Source of the DNA: GCA-2733415 sp965178655
GTDB lineage: Bacteria; Bacteroidota; Bacteroidia; Flavobacteriales; Flavobacteriaceae
DNA length: 64,000 bases
Direction of reading: 5' to 3'
NCBI GenBank assembly: GCA_965178655.1
Contig: OZ238266.1
Location: 1,798,001 to 1,862,000, forward strand
The position numbers were made by a program, and so were the translations under genes. The notes beneath the pieces are model-generated. The model saw nothing but the letters and a program-made list of their open reading frames with translations, made no database searches and was not told the DNA's origin. Of the stretch, positions 15,258-28,513 are shown piece after piece; the stretch's first letter is position 1, and each line of letters opens with the position of its first letter.

Positions 15258-18200
15258 ATGGCAAGAAAACAAGATAAAAATACAATAAAGAGATTTAATA
15301 AAATCTCTATCGGATTAGCTTCTCCTGAGTCAATTTTGGCAGAATCAAGAGGTGAAGTGCTAAAGCCAGAAACAATTAACTATCGTACACACAAACCAGA
15401 ACGTGACGGATTATTCTGTGAACGAATTTTTGGACCTGTAAAAGATTATGAATGTGCTTGTGGAAAGTATAAACGTATTCGTTATAAAGGAATTGTTTGT
15501 GATAGATGTGGGGTAGAAGTAACCGAAAAGAAAGTACGTAGAGACCGTATTGGGCACATTAACTTAGTTGTTCCTGTAGCACATATCTGGTACTTCCGTT
15601 CTTTACCAAACAAAATAGGATACCTATTAGGATTACCATCTAAGAAATTAGATATGATTATTTATTACGAACGTTATGTTGTAATTCAAGCTGGTAATGC
15701 TACAAATGCAGAAGGTGAATCTCTTAAAAAAATGGACTTCTTAACCGAAGAAGAATATTTAGATATTTTAGAGAAATTACCACAAGACAATCAATACTTA
15801 GATGACACTGACCCAAATAAGTTTATCGCTAAAATGGGAGCAGAATGTTTAATTGATCTGCTACAGCGTATAGATTTAGATGCCTTATCTTATGAATTAA
15901 GAGATAAAGCAAATAACGAAACATCTAAACAACGTAAAACTGAAGCATTAAAAAGACTACAAGTTGTAGAATCTTTAAGAGATGCTAATAAAAACAGAGA
16001 GAATAATCCAGAGTGGATGATCATGAAGGTTATTCCAATTATTCCACCAGAATTAAGACCATTAGTGCCTTTAGATGGTGGACGTTTTGCAACCTCTGAT
16101 TTAAATGACTTATACCGAAGAGTAATTATTCGTAACAACCGTTTAAAACGATTGGTAGAAATAAAAGCTCCAGAAGTTATTTTACGTAATGAAAAGCGTA
16201 TGTTACAAGAATCTGTAGATTCACTATTTGATAACACACGTAAATCATCTGCAGTAAAAACAGAATCTAACAGACCATTAAAATCATTATCAGATTCCTT
16301 AAAAGGTAAGCAAGGACGTTTCCGTCAAAACTTATTAGGAAAACGTGTAGATTATTCAGCACGTTCGGTAATTGTTGTTGGACCTACATTACGTTTATAC
16401 GAATGTGGATTACCAAAAAACATGGCGGCTGAACTATACAAACCTTTTGTTGTTAGAAAATTAATAGAAAGAGGAATTGTAAAAACAGTAAAATCTGCTA
16501 AGAAGATAATAGACAGAAAAGAGCCTGTTGTTTGGGATATTCTTGAAAACGTAATAAAAGGTCACCCAGTACTATTAAACCGTGCCCCTACATTACACCG
16601 TTTAGGTATTCAAGCATTCCAACCAAAATTAATTGAAGGAAAAGCAATACAATTACACCCATTAGTATGTACGGCATTTAACGCCGATTTTGATGGAGAT
16701 CAAATGGCAGTTCACTTACCATTAGGCCCAGAAGCAATTCTTGAGGCACAAATGTTAATGTTAGCATCACATAATATACTTAACCCTGCAAACGGGCAAC
16801 CAGTTACCGTACCTTCTCAAGATATGGTACTTGGATTATATTATATGACAAAACTACGTAAGTCAACTCCAGAACTAGAAGTAAAAGGAGAAGGACTAAC
16901 ATTCTATTCACCAGAGGAAGTTACTATTGCTTATAATGAAAAAAGAGCAAATATTAACGCTTCTATTAAAGTTAGAACAAAAGACTTTAATGATAACGGA
17001 GAATTAGTATACAAAGTTATCGATACTACCGTAGGTAGAGTATTGTTTAATGAAGTAGTTCCTGAAGCTGCAGGATATATTAATGAGGTCTTAACTAAAA
17101 AAGCCCTTAGAGATATTATCCATAATATATTAAAGGTAACAAGCGTTCCTGAAACAGCTGATTTCCTTGATAGAATTAAAGATATGGGGTACTCATTCGC
17201 CTTTAAAGGTGGATTATCATTCTCATTAGGAGATATCATTATTCCAGAAGAAAAAGGGAAAATGGTAGCCGATGCAAACGCACAGGTAGATGGTATTATG
17301 GGTAACTATAACATGGGACTTATAACAAACAACGAACGTTATAACCAAGTTATTGATATCTGGACTTCTACAAATGCTGCATTAACAGAACTTTCTATGA
17401 AGAATATTTCTGAAGATCAGCAAGGGTTTAACTCAGTATACATGATGCTTGACTCTGGAGCAAGGGGTTCTAAAGAACAAATTCGCCAGTTAACAGGTAT
17501 GCGTGGATTAATGGCTAAGCCTAAAAAATCTGCTGACGGAAGTGGTGCTATTATTGAAAACCCAATTCTTTCTAACTTTAAAGAAGGATTATCAATTTTA
17601 GAATACTTTATCTCAACGCACGGTGCACGTAAAGGTCTTGCCGATACAGCACTTAAAACTGCCGATGCAGGATACTTAACACGTCGTTTAGTTGATGTTT
17701 CACAAGATGTAATTGTAAACTCAGTAGACTGTGGTACTTTAAGAGGATTAGATGTAACTGCGTTAAAGAAAAACGAAGAAATCGTAGAACCATTAGGAGA
17801 CCGTATATTAGGTCGTATAGCACTTCATGACGTTGTTAACCCAGCTACAGGAGAAGTTATTGTTGCTAATGGGGAGCAAATCACAGAAGCAGATGTAGAT
17901 GTGGTTAGTGCTGCTCCAATAGATACAGTAGCAGTTCGTTCTGCATTAACATGTGAGGCAGAAGTAGGAATCTGTGCTAAATGTTACGGACGTAACCTAG
18001 CAACCGGTAAAATGGTACAACGAGGAGAAGCAGTAGGAGTTGTGGCAGCACAATCTATTGGAGAGCCTGGTACACAGTTAACACTACGTACCTTCCACCT
18101 TGGAGGAACAGCAGGAAATATTTCTGAAGAAAATAGCCTTAAAGCTAAATTTGATGGAGTTGTTGAAATAGATGAATTACGTACCGTAAAAGGAGAAGAT

Positions 18201-19559
18201 AACGAAGGTAAAGCAGTTAATATTGTAATATCTCGTACGTCTGAAGCACGTTTAGTTGATAAAAATACAGGAATTGTATTGGCAACTAACAATATACCTT
18301 ACGGAGCATTTATCTACGTAGCTGATAAGCAGTCGTTGAAAAAAGATGATATTATTTGTGAATGGGATCCATTTAACGGAGGTATTGTTTCTGAATTCTC
18401 AGGAAAAATAAAGTTCGAAAACATTGAGCAAGGTGTAACTTACCAAGTTGAAGTTGATGAACAAACAGGATACCAAGAAAAAGTAATTTCTGAATCAAGA
18501 AATAAGAAAATAATTCCAACATTAATTATTTTAGGTAAAGGAGATGAAGTTTTACGTTCATACAACTTACCAGTTGGAGCACACTTAATGATTGATGATG
18601 GTGATAAGATTAAAGCAGGTAAAGTATTAGTAAAAATACCGCGTCAATCATCAAAATCAGGAGATATTACAGGTGGTTTACCTCGTATTACAGAATTATT
18701 CGAAGCACGTAACCCTTCTAATCCAGCAGTAGTTTCTGAGATTGATGGAGTTGTATCTTTCGGTAAAATAAAACGTGGTAACCGTGAAATCATTATAGAA
18801 TCTAAATTAGGAGAGATTAAAAAATACTTAGTTAAGTTATCTAACCAAATTTTAGTTCAAGAAAACGATTTCGTTAAAGCTGGTATGGCATTATCTGATG
18901 GGTCAATTACACCAAAAGATATTTTAGCAATAAAAGGACCATCTGCAGTACAGCAATACTTAGTAAATGAGGTACAAGAAGTATATCGTTTACAAGGTGT
19001 AAAAATTAATGACAAGCACTTTGAGGTTGTTGTTAGACAAATGATGCGTAAAGTTCAAATTAATGACTCAGGAGATACTATTTTCTTAGAAAATCAATTG
19101 GCTCATAAATCAGACTTTATTAAAGAAAATGATGCTATTTACGGAATGAAAGTTGTTGAAGAAGCAGGAGACTCAGAAGAGTTAAAAGCAGGACAAATTA
19201 TTTCGGCAAGAGCATTAAGAGATGAGAACTCTATCTTAAAACGCGCAGATAAAGCACTTGTAATTGCAAGAGACGCAGTACCGGCAACGGCAACACCAAT
19301 CTTACAAGGTATTACAAGAGCGTCATTACAAACAAAATCATTTATTTCTGCAGCATCGTTCCAGGAAACAACTAAAGTATTAAACGAAGCAGCAGTAGCT
19401 GGTAAGATTGATTCATTAGAAGGATTAAAAGAGAACGTTATTGTAGGGCATAGAATTCCAGCAGGAACAGGAATGAGAAACTACGAAAAAATTATCGTAG
19501 GTGCTAAAGATGAACTTGAAGCAATGACTGAAGAAAAAGTTGAAGAAAACCTTAGTTAA
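15258..19559 (+). CDS. rpoC: DNA-directed RNA polymerase subunit beta'
   Basis: The beta' subunit (1433 aa) holds the catalytic magnesium. The N-terminal zinc site (CACGKYKRIRYKGIVCDRCG, near residues 70-90), the invariant NADFDGD loop (near 475-481), the trigger-loop region and the second zinc site (CEAEVGICAKCYGRN, near 898) are all present. The start at MARKQDKNT matches the family; an upstream in-frame start four codons earlier is less likely. Directly downstream, six bases after the stop, is a DUF3467 gene that shares the transcript. Confidence 0.97.
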   Translation: MARKQDKNTIKRFNKISIGLASPESILAESRGEVLKPETINYRTHKPERDGLFCERIFGPVKDYECACGKYKRIRYKGIVCDRCGVEVTEKKVRRDRIGHINLVVPVAHIWYFRSLPNKIGYLLGLPSKKLDMIIYYERYVVIQAGNATNAEGESLKKMDFLTEEEYLDILEKLPQDNQYLDDTDPNKFIAKMGAECLIDLLQRIDLDALSYELRDKANNETSKQRKTEALKRLQVVESLRDANKNRENNPEWMIMKVIPIIPPELRPLVPLDGGRFATSDLNDLYRRVIIRNNRLKRLVEIKAPEVILRNEKRMLQESVDSLFDNTRKSSAVKTESNRPLKSLSDSLKGKQGRFRQNLLGKRVDYSARSVIVVGPTLRLYECGLPKNMAAELYKPFVVRKLIERGIVKTVKSAKKIIDRKEPVVWDILENVIKGHPVLLNRAPTLHRLGIQAFQPKLIEGKAIQLHPLVCTAFNADFDGDQMAVHLPLGPEAILEAQMLMLASHNILNPANGQPVTVPSQDMVLGLYYMTKLRKSTPELEVKGEGLTFYSPEEVTIAYNEKRANINASIKVRTKDFNDNGELVYKVIDTTVGRVLFNEVVPEAAGYINEVLTKKALRDIIHNILKVTSVPETADFLDRIKDMGYSFAFKGGLSFSLGDIIIPEEKGKMVADANAQVDGIMGNYNMGLITNNERYNQVIDIWTSTNAALTELSMKNISEDQQGFNSVYMMLDSGARGSKEQIRQLTGMRGLMAKPKKSADGSGAIIENPILSNFKEGLSILEYFISTHGARKGLADTALKTADAGYLTRRLVDVSQDVIVNSVDCGTLRGLDVTALKKNEEIVEPLGDRILGRIALHDVVNPATGEVIVANGEQITEADVDVVSAAPIDTVAVRSALTCEAEVGICAKCYGRNLATGKMVQRGEAVGVVAAQSIGEPGTQLTLRTFHLGGTAGNISEENSLKAKFDGVVEIDELRTVKGEDNEGKAVNIVISRTSEARLVDKNTGIVLATNNIPYGAFIYVADKQSLKKDDIICEWDPFNGGIVSEFSGKIKFENIEQGVTYQVEVDEQTGYQEKVISESRNKKIIPTLIILGKGDEVLRSYNLPVGAHLMIDDGDKIKAGKVLVKIPRQSSKSGDITGGLPRITELFEARNPSNPAVVSEIDGVVSFGKIKRGNREIIIESKLGEIKKYLVKLSNQILVQENDFVKAGMALSDGSITPKDILAIKGPSAVQQYLVNEVQEVYRLQGVKINDKHFEVVVRQMMRKVQINDSGDTIFLENQLAHKSDFIKENDAIYGMKVVEEAGDSEELKAGQIISARALRDENSILKRADKALVIARDAVPATATPILQGITRASLQTKSFISAASFQETTKVLNEAAVAGKIDSLEGLKENVIVGHRIPAGTGMRNYEKIIVGAKDELEAMTEEKVEENLS

Positions 19560-19564
19560 AACAA

Positions 19565-19879
19565 ATGGAGGATACAAAAAACAAAAAAGAACCGCAAATA
19601 AACATTGAGCTAGACGCTGATGTGGCACAAGGAATTTATTCTAACTTAGCCATCATTAATCATTCGGTTTCAGAATTTGTAGTAGATTTTGTAAGTATCA
19701 TGCCAGGAGTTCCTAAGAGTAAAGTGAGGTCAAGAGTCATCTTAACACCACAGCATGCAAAACGATTGTTAAATGCATTACACGATAATGTAAATCGATT
19801 TGAAGCAACTCATGGGAAAATTAAGGATTTTGAACAGCCACCAGCCCTAATGAATTTTGGGCCTACTGGTGAAGCATAA
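19565..19879 (+). CDS. DUF3467 family protein
   Basis: The product (104 aa) is a small soluble protein of unknown function. The sequence VAQGIYSNLAIINHSVSEFV and VVDFVSIMPGVPKSKVRSRV fits DUF3467, a family with SPFH-unrelated compact beta folds often found next to rpoC in Bacteroidota. Only five bases separate it from rpoC, and a terminator follows at once, so it is the last gene of the rpoBC transcript. The constant linkage suggests a role tied to transcription or translation, but nothing in the sequence proves it. Confidence 0.85.
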   Translation: MEDTKNKKEPQINIELDADVAQGIYSNLAIINHSVSEFVVDFVSIMPGVPKSKVRSRVILTPQHAKRLLNALHDNVNRFEATHGKIKDFEQPPALMNFGPTGEA

Positions 19880-19880
19880 T

Positions 19881-19916
19881 AAAAAAACCGAAACGTTAAC
19901 GTTTCGGTTTTTTTTT
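19881..19916 (+). terminator. Palindromic terminator, rpoBC end / prfC end
   Basis: The dyad CCGAAACGTTAACGTTTCGG (19888-19907) is perfect, with seven A before and nine T after, so it can terminate both the rpoBC transcript and the convergent prfC transcript. Confidence 0.9.
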
Positions 19917-19955
19917 GATTTCAAGATATTTTAAAATAACAAGTATTTTTAGGTT

Positions 19956-21542
19956 CTAAAATTCACTTGTAAAGTGTAGCTTAACACTTGGGTATTTTTG
20001 CTGTGTCATTTGTAAAGAAAACATAGAGTCAGCAAAAAAGACCAACTGACCGCTCTTGTCTTTGGCTAAAAACTTTTGTTTTACACGTTTAAACTCTTTA
20101 AATTCTGTACTGTTTTCATCTTCCGTAGCTACCCAGCAAGCTTTGTGAACATTTACATTTTCGTAAGTGCATTTTGCACCATATTCATGTGCTAATCTAT
20201 ACTGTATAACTTCATATTGTAACGCACCAACAGTACCAATAACTTTTCTTCCGTTTAATTCTAAAGTAAATAACTGAGCAACGCCTTCATCCATTAGCTG
20301 GTCAATACCTTTATACAACTGTTTTGACTTTAAAGGGTCAGCATTATTAATGTATCTAAAGTGTTCTGGAGAAAAACTAGGAACTCCTTTGTATTGTAGA
20401 ATTTCACCCTCAGTTAGTGTGTCTCCAATTTTAAAGTTCCCCGTGTCATGTACACCAACAATATCACCCGGATAGGATATATCTACGATCTCTTTTTTAT
20501 CTGCAAAAAAGGCATTCGGACTAGAAAACTTTACCTTCTTGTTGTTTCTAACATGTAAGTATGGGGTATTCCTTTTAAAAACACCAGAAACAATTTTGAT
20601 AAAAGCCAATCGATCACGGTGCTTAGGATCCATGTTTGCATGTATTTTAAATACAAATCCAGTAAATTTTTTCTCATCTGGTAAAACCGTTCTGGTGTCT
20701 GATGCTTTTGGTCTTGGTTCAGGCGCAATATTTACAAAACAGTCTAATAGTTCACGAACCCCAAAATTATTTAATGCAGAACCAAAAAATACGGGCTGTA
20801 AAGTACCATCTAAATATTCTTGTTGATTAAATTTTGGATATACCTCGCTAACCAACTCCAGCTCTTCACGTAATTCATTAGCGGCAGCTTCTCCAATATG
20901 TTGTTCTAGATCAGGGTTTGAAACATCATCAAAAGCAATAGTATTTGTAATGTGTTGTTTACTTTCTTCAGAAAATAAATTAATATTTTTTTCCCAGATG
21001 TTATAGATGCCTTTAAAATTGTATCCCATTCCTATAGGAAAACTTAATGGCGTAACACGTAATCCAAGTTTTTGTTCAATTTCATCTAATAAGTCAAAAG
21101 CATCCTTACCCTCTCTGTCCATTTTATTAATGAATACTATCATAGGTATGTTACGCATCCTACAAACTTCAACTAATTTTTCGGTTTGTGCTTCAACCCC
21201 TTTAGCAACATCAACAACAACTATAACACTGTCAACAGCTGTTAGTGTTCTAAATGTATCTTCGGCAAAATCTTTATGCCCAGGAGTATCTAAGATGTTT
21301 ATTTTTTTTCCATCATACAAAAACGCAAGAACAGATGTTGCAACCGAAATTCCACGTTGTCGTTCAATTTCCATAAAATCAGAAGTAGCTCCTTTTTTTA
21401 CTTTATTAGACTTTACTGCCCCTGCTTCTTGGATAGCCCCTCCAAAAAGTAATAGTTTTTCGGTTAAAGTGGTTTTACCAGCATCGGGATGGGAAATGAT
21501 TCCGAAGGTTCGTCTTTTTGAAATTTCGTCTTGTATACTCAT
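19956..21542 (-). CDS. prfC: Peptide chain release factor 3
   Basis: RF3 (528 aa) is the GTPase that removes RF1/RF2 from the ribosome after peptide release. G1 is SHPDAGKTT (residues 17-25), the switch region is RQRGISVATSV (about 60-70), G3 is DTPGH, and G4 NKMD (about 141). The C-terminal RF3-specific domain ends YPSVKLHFTSEF. It is monocistronic and convergent with the rpoBC operon. A -7 element TACATTTG lies on the minus strand at 21570-21563, 21 bases before the start, without an obvious -33 partner. Confidence 0.96.
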   Translation of the reverse strand: MSIQDEISKRRTFGIISHPDAGKTTLTEKLLLFGGAIQEAGAVKSNKVKKGATSDFMEIERQRGISVATSVLAFLYDGKKINILDTPGHKDFAEDTFRTLTAVDSVIVVVDVAKGVEAQTEKLVEVCRMRNIPMIVFINKMDREGKDAFDLLDEIEQKLGLRVTPLSFPIGMGYNFKGIYNIWEKNINLFSEESKQHITNTIAFDDVSNPDLEQHIGEAAANELREELELVSEVYPKFNQQEYLDGTLQPVFFGSALNNFGVRELLDCFVNIAPEPRPKASDTRTVLPDEKKFTGFVFKIHANMDPKHRDRLAFIKIVSGVFKRNTPYLHVRNNKKVKFSSPNAFFADKKEIVDISYPGDIVGVHDTGNFKIGDTLTEGEILQYKGVPSFSPEHFRYINNADPLKSKQLYKGIDQLMDEGVAQLFTLELNGRKVIGTVGALQYEVIQYRLAHEYGAKCTYENVNVHKACWVATEDENSTEFKEFKRVKQKFLAKDKSGQLVFFADSMFSLQMTQQKYPSVKLHFTSEF

Positions 21543-21562
21543 GTATCTGTTTTTTGCAGTTG

Positions 21563-21570
21563 CAAATGTA
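21563..21570 (-). promoter_or_regulatory. -7 element of prfC
   Basis: TACATTTG on the minus strand matches TAnnTTTG. I could not find a good TTG at the right distance, so only half of the promoter is supported. Confidence 0.45.
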
Positions 21571-21647
21571 CTTATTTAAACTTGAATTTTAACTAATATA
21601 TAAAGTGCTAAATACTTTTATATTGCAAGAGACTAATCTTGCCCGAT

Positions 21648-21928
21648 GTTCAGTTCTCAGTGTTCATTGCTCCGCTTGTCTTTCTCGCGTATGCGGGAAT
21701 CCACTCTAGAGTATTTTCGAGTTCCTGTTTTTAAAATATACTACAATCTAAAACTTCAGTTCTCAGTTCTCAGTATTCAGTAAACAGTAAACAGTATTCA
21801 GTATTCAGTAAACAGTGTTCAGTTCTCAGTATTCATTGCTTCACTTGTCTTTCTCGCGTATGCGGGAATCCATTCTAGACTGTTTTAGAGTTTCTGTTTT
21901 AAAATATACTACAATCTAAAACTTCAGT
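21648..21928. repeat. Two imperfect ~112-bp direct repeats with CAGT-rich spacer
   Basis: Copy A (21648-21760) and copy B (21817-21928) share GTTCAGTTCTCAGT, CTTGTCTTTCTCGCGTATGC, GGGAATCCA and a stretch containing AAAATATACTACAATCTAAA. Inside each, TTCTCGC-GTAT-GCGGGAA can fold. Between and after them are short irregular repeats of CAGTATT, CAGTGTT and CAGTAAA type. No gene is visible from 21543 to 22624 on either strand; the rest of this stretch is the rRNA leader. Confidence 0.8.
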
Positions 21929-21960
21929 GTTCAGTTCTCAGTGTTCAGTAAGCAGTATCA

Positions 21961-22090
21961 GTCTATCCTCTGGTATCTTTTATCTAACATCTAACGTCTA
22001 TCCTCTGGTATCTTTTATCTAACATCTAACGTCTATCCTCTGGTATCTTTTATCTAACATCTAACGTCTATTCTCTAGTACCTTTTATCT
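21961..22090. repeat. 35-bp tandem repeat upstream of rRNA operon A
   Basis: Unit starts at 21961, 21996, 22031 and 22066 (last one degenerate and partial). Each begins GTCTATCCTCTGGTATCTTT and ends TCTAACATCTAAC. There are no spacers. A diverged single copy of similar DNA lies upstream of operon B near 55930-55990. Confidence 0.85.
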
Positions 22091-22177
22091 ATTTTCTTTT
22101 GTTTATTGTTTTTTTTATTTTCTAAAGTGTTCGTTTTCAGTGTTGTCAAAAAACTTTTAAATAAAGGCTTTAAAAAG

Positions 22178-22210
22178 TTTGTAATTGGATAAAAAAGGGT
22201 TGTATATTTG
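22178..22210 (+). promoter_or_regulatory. rRNA operon A promoter P1
   Basis: TTTG (22178-22181) and TATATTTG (22203-22210) are 21 bases apart; CACCCC follows, as is common at flavobacterial promoters. Confidence 0.7.
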
Positions 22211-22329
22211 CACCCCGCAAAACACTTGATTAAGGTTGTTTTGTATGTTCTAAGAAGTCTTGTTGTTATTGATATTTTTCTTTGTTTTTGTTACTTTATT
22301 TAAGGATAAAAAAATAAATTAAAAAAATG

Positions 22330-22360
22330 TTGTGGGATAACAATAATGAGTGTATGTTTG
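22330..22360 (+). promoter_or_regulatory. rRNA operon A promoter P2
   Basis: TTG (22330-22332) and TATGTTTG (22353-22360) with a 20-base spacer, again followed by CACCC. Tandem promoters are typical of rRNA operons. Confidence 0.7.
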
Positions 22361-22502
22361 CACCCGCTTAACGGCTAAGCTGTTTTAGTGAAGTTCTTAA
22401 AAATAGAGTTATAGGAAAGTAAGTTAGTTCAAGTCTAACAACTCAACAAGAGTTAAAGAATTTATTTTTTTTAACGTCTGACCTTTTAGTTAAGGTTAAG
22501 TA

Positions 22503-22516
22503 CATTGACATATTGA
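22503..22516 (+). promoter_or_regulatory. Leader motif before 16S (boxA-like), operon A
   Basis: CATTGACATATTGA occurs here and again before 23S at 24623-24636. Repetition in both leaders suggests an anti-termination or processing signal; the assignment is inferred. Confidence 0.5.
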
Positions 22517-22624
22517 TTGACAGCGCGTATTATATGATACATATAATACAATAATAATTAAAGTAAACCATTTTGAGTATTTCGATTTAGTAGTTGTGAG
22601 ATTTTTAATAATATTTAAAATTTA

Positions 22625-24147
<1,523 letters not shown>

Positions 24148-24246
24148 TAGAGAAAGAAAATTTCCAATTATAATAAATAAATAGGAGCACAATAATTGTG
24201 TTTACTTTAGCTGTTAATTAATAAAAGAACATATACTATAAAATTG

Positions 24247-24320
24247 AGTCCCATAGCTCAGCTGGTTAGAGCGCTACACTGATAATGTAGAGGTCGGCAG
24301 TTCGAGTCTGCCTGGGACTA
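24247..24320 (+). tRNA. tRNA-Ile(GAT), operon A
   Basis: Acceptor AGTCCCA/TGGGACT, anticodon GAT in CTGATAA, T loop TTCGAGT, discriminator A. It lies in the 16S-23S spacer. Confidence 0.95.
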
Positions 24321-24455
24321 CAAAATTACGATTTATGAGTTGTGAATTACGATTTGCGATTTATGATTTTAAACAATTATATAGTATTTAGGAAATTTTA
24401 GAAGTTGAGGATTCATAATTCATAATTCTGAATTCACAATTCTGGATTCATAAAT
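24321..24455. repeat. A/T-rich degenerate inverted repeats between the spacer tRNAs
   Basis: The first half repeats variants of AATTACGATTTATGA and the second half repeats variants of ATTCATAATTCTGAATTCA, which are roughly the reverse complement, so the spacer RNA could fold into an imperfect stem. The same DNA is in operon B at 58216-58350. Confidence 0.55.
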
Positions 24456-24532
24456 GGGGGATTAGCTCAGCTGGCTAGAGCGCCTGCCTTGCACGCAGGA
24501 GGTCATCGGTTCGACTCCGATATTCTCCACCA
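24456..24532 (+). tRNA. tRNA-Ala(TGC), operon A
   Basis: Acceptor GGGGGAT/ATTCTCC, anticodon TGC in TTGCACG, T loop TTCGACT, discriminator A at 24529 and encoded CCA (24530-24532). Confidence 0.95.
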
Positions 24533-24622
24533 TTCTTTAGGTTTTTTATTATTTGAATAAGATGTAATGTTTTTATTATTATCTGAAAGAATATAAGGGG
24601 CTGTTTTAACGAGAAAAACGTT

Positions 24623-24636
24623 CATTGACATATTGA
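24623..24636 (+). promoter_or_regulatory. Leader motif before 23S (boxA-like), operon A
   Basis: Second copy of CATTGACATATTGA, preceded by AACGTT, located about 115 bases before 23S. Confidence 0.5.
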
Positions 24637-24750
24637 GATTAAAAAACACGAGCGATAGCTAGGGCTAGGACCTAGTTATCAAACAAATTTAATAAGAATA
24701 ATAGAGCATACGTATTATACATCGTTGTATAGTATGTGTGGTAATAAGTA

Positions 24751-27586
<2,836 letters not shown>

Positions 27587-27733
27587 ACTTGCTCTTTTCT
27601 TATTATAATAACTGTTTTTTATATCTCAATATGTTAACTTATTAGCAGCTAAGCTGTAAGGAGTTAGTAAAATAGCGAAAAGCGAATAGTAGTAACTAAT
27701 CGCTAATCTCTAAAGACTAAATCCTAAAAATAT

Positions 27734-27841
27734 AAGGTGGTTATAGCAATGGGGCTCACCTCTTACCTTTCCGAACAGAGAAGTTAAGCCCATTAGCGCC
27801 GATGGTACTGCAGTTATGTGGGAGAGTAGGTCGCCGCCTTC
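27734..27841 (+). rRNA. rrf: 5S ribosomal RNA, operon A
   Basis: Terminal stem AAGGTGG/CCGCCTT and conserved interior (CCGAACAGAGAAGTTAAGCC) give a 5S RNA of about 108 bases. Confidence 0.93.
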
Positions 27842-27844
27842 TTT

Positions 27845-27882
27845 AAAACCTCAATATCAATATGATATTGAGGTTTTTTTTT
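27845..27882 (+). terminator. rRNA operon A terminator
   Basis: AACCTCAATATCA and TGATATTGAGGTT form a 13-bp stem with loop ATA, followed by nine T, just after 5S. Confidence 0.9.
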
Positions 27883-27978
27883 GCAATAAAATCAACTAGA
27901 ATAAATACCTTCCTGTTATTATAGTGTTTCGTTTAGATATTTGACTTCTATTTCATTAGGGTGCTACTATTATTTTTA

Positions 27979-27986
27979 TATTTTTG
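27979..27986 (+). promoter_or_regulatory. -7 element close to idi start
   Basis: TATTTTTG matches TAnnTTTG and ends five bases before the ATG at 27992. If used, the idi mRNA would have almost no leader. The nearest TTTG (27950-27953) is 25 bases away, longer than usual. Confidence 0.4.
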
Positions 27987-27991
27987 TATAT

Positions 27992-28513
27992 ATGAAGGAA
28001 GAAATGGTAATTTTAGTAGATAAAAATGATAACCAAATTGGGCTGATGCCAAAAATGGAAGCGCATGAAAAAGCTGTGCTACACCGTGCATTTTCCGTTT
28101 TTATAATTAATGCTAAGAATGAATTAATGTTACAACAGCGCGCTATGCACAAGTATCATTCGCCAGGATTATGGACCAATACATGCTGTAGTCATCAGCG
28201 TGATGGTGAAAGTAATATTGCTGCAGGTAAGCGACGTTTATATGAAGAAATGGGCTTTGAGACAGAGTTAAAAGAAACAATTTCATTCATATATAAAGCA
28301 CCATTTGATAATGGGTTGACAGAACATGAACTAGATCATGTAATGGTTGGTCATTATGAGCAAGCGCCAGAGATTAATTTAGACGAAGTGTCTGATTGGA
28401 AGTGGATGGATATAGGAGCTGTTAAATTGGATATTACCAACAATCCAGCACAATATACAGCATGGTTTAAAATAATTTTCGAAAAATTTTATACAACATT
28501 AACGTTAAATTAA
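27992..28513 (+). CDS. idi: Isopentenyl-diphosphate delta-isomerase, type I
   Basis: This cytoplasmic Nudix-fold enzyme (173 aa) interconverts isopentenyl and dimethylallyl diphosphate for isoprenoid synthesis. The active-site region WTNTCCSH (residues 61-68) has the catalytic cysteine and a metal-binding histidine; AAGKRRLYEEMGFE is the Nudix-like helix and ELDHVMVGHY holds the second acid. The start at MKEEMVILVDKND fits the family. The stop codon is immediately followed by the ATG of the next gene, so the two are co-translated. Confidence 0.93.
   Translation: MKEEMVILVDKNDNQIGLMPKMEAHEKAVLHRAFSVFIINAKNELMLQQRAMHKYHSPGLWTNTCCSHQRDGESNIAAGKRRLYEEMGFETELKETISFIYKAPFDNGLTEHELDHVMVGHYEQAPEINLDEVSDWKWMDIGAVKLDITNNPAQYTAWFKIIFEKFYTTLTLN

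Noticed and set aside
21007..21579. 190-codon open frame antisense to prfC
   Set aside because: Overlaps an intact prfC throughout, with low-complexity Ser/Thr/Ile-rich translation caused by the opposite-strand codon bias.
21961..22090. Possible CRISPR array from the 35-bp units
   Set aside because: Contiguous tandem repeats without spacers and without cas genes.
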